DNA from: Ancistrus triradiatus
Taxonomy: Eukaryota; Chordata; Actinopteri; Siluriformes; Loricariidae
NCBI GenBank assembly: GCA_025084515.1
Contig: JAJAGP010003178.1
Coordinates: 1 to 64,000, forward strand
Reading direction: 5' to 3'
DNA: 64,000 nucleotides
Of the stretch, positions 10,984 to 21,556 are shown piece by piece. The notes beneath the pieces are model-generated. The model did not search any database. It was not told the origin of the DNA and was given only the letters and a program-made list of their open reading frames with translations. Numbering within the stretch: the first letter of the stretch is position 1; every line of letters starts with the position of its first letter. The position numbers and the translations under genes were made by a program.

Positions 10984-12600
10984 TAGGTAGAGATAAGTTG
11001 ACAAACAGAATGCTATCTATATCACTGTTATAGTGGTCCAGAGAGCAGGTTAAGTATTATAATACCCTGTACGTTACAGTGGGTATTTTTTATATCAGGG
11101 TTTGGCAGCTATTTATAAATAACATAATTTAATATTAAGAGCACAATAATAATTCAAGCATATAGTGTCTTTTTACAGTAGAATATTGTCTGAATGTAAC
11201 TTTACAGGTATGAACCACTAATGACTAAGCCAAAGGTGATAGTGGCATAGAAAACCTTTTTTTTTCTTGCAGAAGCAACTTGAAAGAAATAAGACTTTGT
11301 CAGGGACCTGGAAACATTTGGAACAATAATTATTACATTGGAGACAATGATTATATCCAACCATAAAATCTGGTCAATCAAACAACAATGGATTCCAAAT
11401 AGGTCTCAATGTTTCCCTTTTTATTATAAGTTTCTTACTTACAAGAATGTTGAGTTAACCAGAACTTGGTTCTTTTTTCCGTCAGTCATGTGATCTCACT
11501 AGAGGAACACGCAGTTGTTGAGCTACACCATTCTGATCCAAACTGGGGTTAGAGACTATGAGGAGATCCAGTTCTTGAAGCTTTGTGGTGGTAAGTTTTA
11601 TTAATGTTCTATCTGTTACATGGATCCACTTTCTTCAGAACAATTTTACAAATATTTCTTAGTAAAAGGGAGCTGTTATAGTTAGATATGTTGTTTTCTA
11701 GAAGTACAGTATGAGCCATTCCATTCATTACATTATAAGATTGTATTTTATTTTTATTTTAAGATGTGGCTCTGATTTTAACATCTCCATATGCGATAGA
11801 ACATTACATTAAAATTGTAGTATTGAATCTGATACCTCAAAACCTTATTTTATCATCAGTTAGGAATGTTTCCACCCTTATCGTGGTTTATGTTATGTTA
11901 AAGTTGTTGCATTTTATCAACTACAATTTATATTAAACTGTAACATATATAAATAAAATAAGCTACTCTGTTACAAAGGAGGATGTGAAAGAGATTTGTT
12001 TTGAAGACGCTGTTCTTGTTCTTTCTTCTTCTTTTTCTTGTATTGCCCAACTACACATTATTGCAAAATATTGGATGTCTGGCAGTTATTTTGTGAAAGT
12101 TTCTATAAGGAAAAATAAAGAAAAGGGAAAAAAGATAAAATAATAAGAACAGGGTTTAAGAAGGTTTAAAAAGGTCTTTAAGGAACTGCCAATTAAATCT
12201 CATTTAAAAAAGCTTAGTAATATGATTTATATATGGTTTATTAAGAAACCATTGTTTAATGCCTTATTCAGATTATATAGGCTGACCTTTGGGTATGATT
12301 TGACATCACAGAATAAAATTCTTTATTGTTATCATTTTAAATGTTTTTTTTGTTTTGTTTTTTGTTGTTGTTGTTGTTGTTGTTTTTTGTAGGTATGTAT
12401 ATATGGTTTACTTCCAAGAAATGAAATAAGACCATTGTTTACAATAACATTTTATCTTATGGGCTACATCACTCTTCAAACTCACAATATAATATTTAAA
12501 TTACTGGAGGATGACAAAAATAAAGCATATAGCAAGCTTTCTTAGATAGTTGGACTGTTAGCTGCTAGTCATTTATATATATGCTAATGTAACCTACACA
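10984..12600. other. Mostly unique AT-rich sequence upstream of csf3r
   Basis: It contains the candidate first exon at 11490-11590 and a (GTT)n run at 12360-12382. Otherwise nothing is supported. Confidence 0.45.
11490..11590 (+). promoter_or_regulatory. csf3r: Candidate non-coding first exon and promoter of csf3r
   Basis: A good donor (GTGGTG/GTAAGT) follows 11590 in otherwise unique sequence. Just upstream is ctagaggaac, containing the GAGGAA core bound by PU.1, a known regulator of mammalian CSF3R. The coding exon at 19898 needs an upstream non-coding exon, and this is the best position I saw. The intron would be 8.3 kb. This is inference and transcript data would decide. Confidence 0.22.
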
Positions 12601-12604
12601 AAAC

Positions 12605-13255
12605 TGTGGTTAATTACTAGGAGCCGTGCATCTTCACAGTCTGACCCTAGGGGGCAGTGCTGCAATGAGATGGCAGTTTCAGTAAGCACACATGCCCCCC
12701 AACAGTTGAAATTAGGTGCACCTGTCTCCCTAGCCAAATAAGGCGGTCCCAACGTGCCGCTGTCGTCACACCCTTGGTTTATATAACCCGTATGTCTCAT
12801 GCACACTGCTTTCAGGGAAAGAGGTATACACTTCACGTCTAGGGGGAGGCGTAAAGTATGGTCAGGAGGCCAGAGGTAAGGACAGGGCTGTAGCTTAACT
12901 CGGTTAGGGTCAGACATTGGTGCGACTGTCTGCCTGCTCCTCCCGGGCTTGCCCTGAGCTCTTCACCTGCCTCACCATGCCCTCTTGGTCGCCAAGGCAT
13001 TGCAAGTCCCTGCTTAGTCTCTCTCAGTGACCATTGCTTGCACTTGGTACTTGAGAGATCTCACTTAGCGATCGGGGATTGTATTTTGCCCCGTTTCATT
13101 GTTTTTGCAGGCGCTGTGCTTTGATCAGTGCTGTTCTTTTGTCTCTCGTACACTCACTCTTGTGGAGTGATGTCAGCTTAGTCGCCGCCACGCTGCCGGC
13201 TTCCATTTAGTTTCTTCCCCCCGCCATTGTCAGTGTGCTAATCGAACATACTTTT
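12605..13255 (+). other. GC-richer block with TATA box, possible LTR
   Basis: This 650-bp island differs from its AT-rich flanks. It contains ggtttatataacccgtatg (12777-12795), CT-rich stretches and several CpGs, and no frame above 107 residues. It could be an old LTR or promoter-like repeat. It could also be a regulatory element of csf3r, but nothing in the sequence requires that. Confidence 0.3.
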
Positions 13256-13533
13256 TTAGTTTTTTAGTACAGTTCCTACAGAAAGTCATCATAGTCATTT
13301 GAAATAATTGTAATTTTTGGTCTCACAGCCTGAACTGAAAACTCATTAAAATCATTTTCCAGCTCTATTTACACATTATTTACACAAAACGCAGCAGTTA
13401 TGAAAATGTATTTAAAAAAATGAAAAATGAAAATAACAGGGTTTGAATAGTGAGAAGACACTTTATGTAATACTTTATAGAGCCAACTTTTGCTTTAATT
13501 ACAGCCATCAGTCTATTTGGATATGTCTCTACA

Positions 13534-14070
13534 GTTACATTTACTTTCACATTTAGTCATTTGGCAGACACTCCTATCCAGAGCGACTTATAAAATGTAC
13601 AATTATTTATGGTAGCTAATGCTATCCAGAGCTTAAAACACTAAGTACACATAAAATAAGTACTAAGAGCAAGAGGAAATATAATAAAGTGCGGATGATA
13701 TATGAGACATTATTCTAAGAATGATTCGAAGAAGCGAGTCTTCAGAGTTCTGCAAACGTAAGAGAGATACTGTGCTGTTTGGACTGGTGTGGGAAGTTCA
13801 TTCCACATATTAGGAGCCAGAACACTTGTGGAAGAAACTATAGTCTTATGTTCACATAAGATGTTATGGAGGGAATAATAGTTCTATGGTGTGTTCACTT
13901 TGTTAAATCTCGCTTTGCAGTAGCTAGTCGTTTGACATTGAGATCCTGCCTTGCCATAAATGGTTAGATCTCAGAGAAAGTTGTGCCAGGTGCCCTGAGG
14001 CTCAAGACCTGAGTTGGTGTGCAGGCGTGTAGCTCTGAATCAAGGGGTGAAATGAACATGGCATAGAACT
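13534..14070 (-). mobile_element. LINE/SINE-type repeat, minus orientation
   Basis: acatttagtcatttggcaga and cctatccagagcgacttata are the reverse complement of the conserved 3' tail seen in the SINEs at 43621 and 62934. The following gcgagtcttcagagttctgc and gggaagttcattccacata belong to a widespread fish repeat. No reverse transcriptase is present. Confidence 0.5.
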
Positions 14071-14315
14071 TTTTTAGGCCTAAAAAGCTAGTTAAAGAGT
14101 TTTAAATTTGATCTGACAATGTGATTTGAGCTGGGTAATATTTGTCCATTCTTTTTCAAGTTCAGTCAGATTTTGAGGTGAGTGTCAACTCACTGCTCTT
14201 TTCAAGTCCATCCACAGATTTAAATTGGATGTAAGTTGGGTTCTTATTCAAGAATATTCAACTTCTCATCTTAAGCTTTTTGCTTTTTTTTAATTATTTT
14301 TGTTATTATTACAGT

Positions 14316-14420
14316 GGTACCTCGGTTCTCAACCACTTCGGAAGGCGTCGATTTTGGTTCTGTACCCATTTTGACTAGAAAAATTTGTCTTGGTTCTTAT
14401 GATTCACGAGTCACGATTCA
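14316..14420 (+). repeat. Dispersed repeat beginning cagtggtacctcggttctca
   Basis: A related start occurs at 21255 (cagtggtatcttggttctca) and a related end near 33970. This looks like the terminal part of a non-autonomous DNA transposon. Confidence 0.4.
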
Positions 14421-16603
14421 GTACACAGTGATTCAGATTCACAATAGCACTCAGAGAAGATCTAAGAAGATAAATTTTAATATTGATAAGATTTGAAAAA
14501 AAATTTTCACTTTGATATTGATAGTTGTAATGTACAAGGAGACCTGGTAAAAGTTTATTATAAGGATTTTGAGAGGGAATTACGAATTTCTATATGTATC
14601 GTGTGCAGTTCTGATGTTCTGTTTGTTTGTAAGCTATATCTAAGACAGTTTGCTGGATATCTTAAATATAACATTTGATGGGTTTGACTGCTATAAAACA
14701 CATCACTGAAAAGGTGAAAAAGCAAATTGAGACTGATAATAAACTTCCCTCAAGTCTATATGAGACAAAGGCAACTGTTTGTTACTTATTAGTAACTTGT
14801 TAGACTGCTAGTTTGGTATATTCATGCATGCTCATATACTCTTAAATAATGATAATATTTTTATTGAGGGTAAATACTTGTGATGTATCTAGGCCATTTT
14901 CTCTGACCCACAAAAACAGTGAATTTTAAATTACTAATAATGGTTTCAAATGACATGTTCAGGGATTTTTTTTTATATGGATGAGAAGAGCATGAAAGAG
15001 GGAATTTGCAGCCATGCTAAGTTAATGCACTAGCCATTTACAAAAGAACATCCATTTCCTGCCGCTCTTATGACTTATTATTTTCATGAATGCACTCCAT
15101 GGAAACAAACAAAGCAATGTGTGGCAGCAGAAATCCTAAAAACACTATAACTATATGTAAGTCATTTGTTAGGGTTTGTCATATTTGCATTATGATAACT
15201 TTTCAGTTAATAAATGCATGGAGGCAAATTGAGAGAAGGAAAACAGAAGGTTTTTTTAATGGAAAATGAGAAATTGGCAGTCTCATTTGTGTTCAGAGGC
15301 ACATTAAATCATTGTGCTGGAGCAACATGCCAGGCAGTTACCAAAAAAACACTACAAATATAATAACTGTTCTCTCCTCAGCAGGCTGCAAAGCACATTT
15401 AGGAGCCACAGGCAATTAGCCCCTGCAATGGGGAGAAATGCTGAAAAGCAAATGCAGAGAAGTGAATGCCTTTATGTACGCTGCTGATAAGAATAGATTG
15501 GAGTATGACTTCAATATTGGAATCGTTCTACCATTCACACACAATTGCACACACAAGCAGAGGAGGAAGCATTTCTCTGTTTACCACCAGGGTTGATCGT
15601 GTTGGAGTCACTGGAAATTTTTAGGGGTTTGAAAAATAAACTTAATAAAAATTTTAAATATAATTCTTGTCTGCTTGAGTTAGTGCAAGCGACTGCTTTC
15701 TCACATACTCAATGTAAAGCAATCCATTTCACTTTTAATATTCACTGCTGGGAACCTTGGGTCCTGGCATTCATGTTGTTGTTACCTTGACAAACACCCC
15801 CTACCTAAACATTGTTACAGACTAAGTACACCCCTTCATGGCATTGGTATTCCATAATGACAGTGGCCTCTTTCAGTAGGATAATGTGCCTAGTCACACT
15901 CCAAATATTGTTCATTGCTTGAAGAGCATTACAGAGAGTTTAAGGTGTTGACTTGGTGCTACAGAGATGCTGCTATATATTAGGAAGGTTATAGTTGGTT
16001 ATCAGTATGTATTGCTTCTTTATTAACAATTAATAAACATCTCTACATATACATACCTATTAGCTATATCAAAATCTATAAATATTCATAGATTCATATA
16101 TTCATAGAGTTCCAAACCAAAAAAAGGATGTTACCAGAATCTAAAACATATACCTCTGCACTAAACAGTATGTTCAAATAGTAATGGAAACAGTAGTGAT
16201 TAACTAATTTGGTGTGCTATTTAATGTGACATTTGAAGTTTGAGACAGCTTCATACCCATATGGAGTGACACTCTAGCACGGTCATGGTAAAAAAGTGAC
16301 GGTGTTAGAGTGGCCATGGTACCTGGTAAGCCTATGTTACAAAATACAGTGGCTAGGGTAATTATCTTTGATTTCTTACTTCCTCTTGGGTCTGTGTGCT
16401 TTTCAGTTATGGAAATGAGTAAGTTCAGCTATAATCTGCTCCCACATAATAACCCATTTATAAACTCATTCAGTCATTTTCTAAAATTTGATAAAAAATG
16501 ATTGTAATAGTGCAGCTCCTATAGCTCAGAGGCAAGTCACAAATTGGTCTTGCAATGTGAAGATTGTGTGGTACAATGACGAGCCCTATGATGATTTGGC
16601 TAA
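14421..16603. other. No recognised gene
   Basis: Over 2 kb of AT-rich sequence. Several open frames (for example 15545-15790) lack family motifs and splice support. Confidence 0.5.
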
Positions 16604-17154
16604 CTTGAAAGGTTGTGAACCCTTTAGAATTTTCTATATTTCTGCATAAATATGACCTAAAACATCATCAGATTTTCACACAAGTCCTAAAAGTACATAA
16701 AGAGAACCCAGTTAAACAAATGAGTTTGGAATGGCCAAGTCAAAGTCCTGACCTTAATCCAATTGAAATGTTGTGGAAGGACCTGAAGTGAGCAGTTAAT
16801 GTGAGGAAACCCACCAACATCCCAAAGTTGAAGCTGTTCTGTACGGGCTAAAATTCCTCCAAGTGCAGGACTGATCAACAGTTACAGGAAACATTTAGTT
16901 GCAGTTATTGCTGCACAGGGGGTCACACCAGATACTGAAAGCAAAGGTTCACATATTTTGCCACTCACTAACATGTAATATTGGATAATTTTCCTCAATA
17001 AAAAATGACCAAGTATAATGTTCTTGTCTTGTTTGTTTAACTGGTTCCATTGTCTACTTTTAGGACCTGTGTGAAAATGTGATGATGTTTTAGGTCATAT
17101 TTATGCAGAAATATAGAAAATTCTAAATGGTTCACAAACTTGCAAGCACCACTA
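16604..17154 (+). mobile_element. Tc1-type transposon, family A, copy 2, internally deleted
   Basis: The left arm (cttgaaaggttgtgaaccct) runs to 16720, then jumps to the transposase C-terminus (GLEWPSQSPDLNPIEMLWKD, 16724-16788) and the right arm ending aagcaccacta. About two thirds of the element is lost. Confidence 0.82.
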
Positions 17155-17160
17155 TATATG

Positions 17161-18470
17161 TGGGGCAAAACAGAATTCACATGGTAGGATTTTTAAAGAA
17201 TTTTAAAGAAATTTAAGAATTTTAAAGAATGTAATTATGGTGGAAAATAAATATTTGGTCAATAACAAAAGTTCAACTTAATACTTTGTAACATAACCTT
17301 TGTTGGCAATGACAGAGGTCAAATGTTTCCTGTAAGTCTTCACCAGGTTTGCACACACTGTAGCTGGTATTATGGCCCACTCCTCCATGCAGATCTCCTC
17401 TAGAGCAGTGATGTTTTGGGGCTGTCGCTGGGCAACACGGACTATCAACTCGTTCCAAACATTTTCTATGGGGTTGAGGTCTGGAGACTGGCTAGGCCAC
17501 TCCAGGACCTTGAAATGCTTTTTACGGAGCCACTCCTTCGTTGCCCGAGAGGTGTGTTTGGGATCATTGTCATGCTGGAAGACCCAGCCACGTTCCTTCT
17601 TCAATGCTCTCACTGATGGAAGGAGGTTTTGGCTTAAAATCTCACAATACATGGCCCTGTTCATTCTTCCCTTAACACGAATCAGTCGTCCTGTCCCCTT
17701 TGCAGAAAAACAAAGCATGATGTTTTCACCCTCATGCTTCACAGTGGATATGGTGTTCTTGGGATGCAACTCAGCATACCTCTTTCTCCAAACACAACGA
17801 GTTGAGTTTTTACCAAAAAAGTTCTATTTTTGGTTTGATCTGACCACATGCTTTTCTCCCAATCCTCTTTTGGATCATCCATACGTTGTCTGGCAAACTC
17901 TCTGGGGAAACTGATGGTAGCCTTTGTTACTTTGGTCCCAGCTCTCTGCAGCTCATTCATCAGGTCCCCCCGTGTAGTTCTGGAATTTTTGCTCACTGTT
18001 CGCATGATCATTTTGACCCCACGGGATGAGATCTTGCGTGGGGCCCCACATCAAGGGAGACTATCAATGCTCTTGTATGTCTTCCATTTTCTTACAATTG
18101 CTCCAACAGTTGATTTATTCACACCAACCTGCTTGCCTATTGTAGATTCACTCTTCCCAGCCTGGTGCAGGTCTACTATTTTCTTCCTGGTGTCCTTCGT
18201 TAGCTCTTTGGTCTTGGCCATGGTTGGGTTTGGAGTCTGACAGTTTGAGGCTGTGGACAGGTGTCTTTTATACAGATAACAAGGTCAGACAGGTGCCATT
18301 AATACAGGTAACGGGTGGAGAACAGAAGAGCTTCTTAATGAAGAAGTTTTTTTTCTCATTTTGTCTCTCATAGTTGAAGTGTACCTATGATGAAAATTAC
18401 AGACCTCTCTCATCTTTCTAAGTAGGAGAACTTGCACAATCAGTGGCTGACTAAATACTTTTTTGCCCCA

Positions 18471-18473
<3 letters not shown>
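17161..18473 (-). mobile_element. Tc1-type transposon, family B, copy 3
   Basis: The right terminal repeat is complete (ttttttgccccactg). The left one is partly lost after tggggcaaaa and abuts family A copy 2 within 7 bp. The minus strand carries the best-preserved transposase of the window. Confidence 0.88.
17278..18011 (-). pseudogene. Tc1-type DD34E transposase, two broken frames
   Basis: The frame 17739-18011 holds the DNA-binding part (LMNELQRAGTKVTKATIS) and MWSDQTK with the first Asp. The frame 17278-17769 holds QHDNDPKHTSRATKEWL with the second Asp and SPDLNPIENVW with the Glu, exactly 34 residues apart. A frameshift near 17750 and an internal deletion in the N-terminal half inactivate it. 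Confidence 0.85.

Positions 18474-18474
<1 letters not shown>

Positions 18475-18518
<44 letters not shown>
18475..18518. repeat. (TA)n microsatellite
   Basis: A perfect dinucleotide run starting at the transposon's right end. Confidence 0.95.
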
Positions 18519-18520
<2 letters not shown>

Positions 18521-18544
18521 TTGTTTCCTTGTTTTACCCTCAGG

Positions 18545-18858
18545 ACCCCTACAGGATCAAGAACAGTTTGGCTGGTGGATGATTCTCACCACTGCAGGGA
18601 CACTGACGTGTTAGTGTGTTTTGTCTATGACATTGGTTCACTTCAGTAGCTCACTTGTTGCTCAGTTTATGTTAGTCATTCTCTAATTTTTCATCAGTGC
18701 CCACAAGACTCTGCCTACAGGATGCTGGTGGCTGGGTATTTGGACTATTTTCAGTCCAACAGTGACACTGAGGAGTTTAAAAACTCCAGCAGCACTGATG
18801 TGTCTGTTCCACTCCTAGCATGTTAGTGTCACTACAGTGCTGAGCATCATCCACAATC
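18545..18858 (+). mobile_element. MITE-like repeat related to 48605-49010
   Basis: It shares gattctcaccactgcaggga, gtccaacagtgacactgagg and ctccagcagcactgatgtg with the copy at 48.6 kb. It ends in gtgtcactacagtgctgagc, complementary to its start. Confidence 0.6.
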
Positions 18859-18859
18859 C

Positions 18860-18893
<34 letters not shown>
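18860..18893. repeat. (ATAG)n microsatellite
   Basis: About eight tetramers immediately after the MITE-like repeat. Confidence 0.95.
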
Positions 18894-19794
18894 TTCATTT
18901 AACTGGTTAATTGACTATTTAGTATCAGTAAATTAGCTATTGAGTATCTTATCAATTATACCTAAATCAATATGTTTTTTATTTAAGTACAATGCTACCA
19001 TATTAAACTGTTTTACTGTTTTGCACAAGGAAATGACATCAAGAACATGTCAAACAAGCAAAACAGGCAGACTTGTATGTTGGGTAGGTAAAAAAATAGC
19101 GTAAAGGTCTGGTGTAATCAGGCTTACAGCAAGTTGCACAACATGCTGACATTTCCTGATCTGGTGGACCTGTGTGGCTCAGGATGGAGCAAACGGTACA
19201 CCACAAGTCGGCCAACTCATAGGGACTGAAACTAAAGAAACTTTCACACACAGCTAGTTCATGTGATCTCAATAATTACATTTTGTGCCTTCCAGGAGAG
19301 GACTCACACAGTGTACGTGCCTTGTACATGTTTGGTAATTTGTCTTAATAACTTTTTTCTGTACTTCAGTCATATTAATTACTTTAAGGATTTATTCACT
19401 TAATTTGTTTAGATTTATTTGATTTATTTAAGGTTATTTTAAAAATTAAGTTATTTTTACATTTGTATGTCTTGAGTAATACCTACTTTAAATATGTAAA
19501 GTATTACAGTATTACAGTTTTGTTAAAGAAAGTATTATACCAGAGTTTTCCTTAATCATATTGTGTGACTGAAGAGCACATGGCGGTATAAGTAATTTAA
19601 GCAGCTTTTCAGGTTTTTACACAGGGTAAAATATTTACAACCATCGTGATGGTCTCCAAAATAAAATATATTAGTATTATGTGTTATGTAGTAGTAAGTA
19701 CAGTGTGACTGCAGTATAATCCTATTTAAAATTAGCAGCTTTGTATAAATGAGTATGGGAAATTGTGAAATATGCATAATGTGGTTTTATATAC

Positions 19795-19859
<65 letters not shown>

Positions 19860-19897
19860 ATGTAATAAATGACCCAAAAAAATCTACTTTTTTACAG
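18894..19897. other. No recognised gene; csf3r upstream or 5' intron
   Basis: AT-rich sequence with a (TA)n(GA)n tract at 19797-19857, just 40 bp before the signal-peptide exon. No other feature is supported. Confidence 0.5.
19797..19857. repeat. (TA)n followed by (GA)n
   Basis: A compound dinucleotide tract, of the same type as those at 21468-21554 and 55650-55840. Confidence 0.95.
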
Positions 19898-19968
19898 ACA
19901 TTTTTCCATCATGGTGCTGCACTGGACCTCTATACAGCTTTGGACTATTATGTATTCATTACTAAAAG
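19898..19968 (+). CDS. csf3r: csf3r first coding exon: 5' UTR end and signal peptide
   Basis: A pyrimidine-rich acceptor (ttttttacag) precedes 19898. ATG at 19911 has a G at +4 and opens MVLHWTSIQLWTIMYSLLK, a short hydrophobic leader. The exon ends in phase 1 at a GTAAAA donor. Its leftover G joins AT of the next exon to give Asp, keeping the frame. The leader is only moderately hydrophobic, so another first exon is possible. The acceptor implies at least one non-coding exon further upstream. Confidence 0.62.
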
Positions 19969-21367
19969 GTAAAAGAGGTGCTTTCTTTTTCAGCCAGTTT
20001 CATTTGATATGTTTTTAGATAAATATTTTTTTTAATTATTGATTTTTGATTCTGTAGTGTCATTTTTATATTTTTTATATCAGTCTAAATAGAATTAAAG
20101 AGAAAATAAAAATGAGTGAATTAATTATTTCCTATTTGCCTGCTGAACTTAATCCTAACAAAAATGTTTTTCTAACGAGTCTAAATATACATTTACGACA
20201 ATGATGTGCTATCTTTCATCATACGTTTTGAAACAGGCATATTTTTGAGAACATCTTCTGCAATGCATATTTCACAAGACGTAGGGTGGGAAGGGGGAGG
20301 AACTAACTGTGATGTTGATATTTTTCTCTATTTTGATATGTATTTTACTCATTATGAGTCATTCTATTTAAATTAGGCACTTTTTAAGGAAACAGCAAGT
20401 GCAAGCTGTTGTCTCATTTGTCAGGCATGCTGTGTTGCCAGGCAAGTGATTTCACGATGATATCACGTTTTGAGCCTGTTTCCCTGGTCAGGGTCACGGG
20501 GGGTTCCAACACTTATCCCCAGAGAACCCAGGGCACAGTCACAAGTTCTGATGTGCTAGTCCACCACAAAGGCCACATGAGTTGCTGTGGCATTGCTAGG
20601 AAATGATCCTCTGACCAACCTCCATTCCTTCAGTCACAACAATGAATGCTTTCATGTGATGCCCGACCCAAACAATAGGCATCTCATAGAGTTGAACCTA
20701 GGTCATGATGTTGTTGGACTGACATGCTCCAGCTAAGAACCCACAGTCATGTTTGCAAGTTTCTGCAATGTGATTGCTGTGGCACAGTAATAAGCAAATT
20801 TTTATAAGGTCTGCCCAAAATTGTTTAGTAGTCTCACCATTTCTGTTCCCTATAGACTAAATGTGCACTGTGTCTTGTGTGGAATGTAGGGAATAGTGTT
20901 TAAGGGGGTTTAAGGGGGCTTTTTGAGTCTTGGTCCTCCCAAGACTTCTTCCTCATAACACTTAGGGAGTTTTTCCTTGCCACTGTCGCACTAGGCTTGC
21001 TCGATTTGGGATTGGACGTAGTTATTAGGAAATAATCTAAACTTGTAAAGTTGCTTTGAGACAATGCTTCATTGTAAAAAAGCGCTATATAAAAAAATCT
21101 GACTTGACTTATACTGCAGATGCTTCAAAGTGTTAAGCAGCAAAAATGTGATTCATGCGGTTATAATAATTATCAGCATTTGTATGTCAACCTTATTAAC
21201 CCATTAATGTTAACAGCCCCTAAGTTTTATATGTATAAAATTAGTTTATCTGTACAGTGGTATCTTGGTTCTCAACCACCTCGGAACTTGTCTAATTCGG
21301 TTCTCGATGCACTTTGAGGGGAAAATTTTTTCTCGGTTCTCATCGTTTCAGTCGAAACTCGATTCAT

Positions 21368-21403
<36 letters not shown>

Positions 21404-21466
21404 TCCACACACACACACACACACACACATAGTGGTAGGTCAGTTGCAGAAGGCCTGTCAAGAACC

Positions 21467-21556
<90 letters not shown>

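Noticed and set aside
17372..17914. 180-residue plus-strand open frame
   Set aside because: Antisense shadow of the family B transposase on the minus strand.
18475..18518. CRISPR-like or other regular array
   Set aside because: Simple dinucleotide runs with no spacers, and the DNA is vertebrate.
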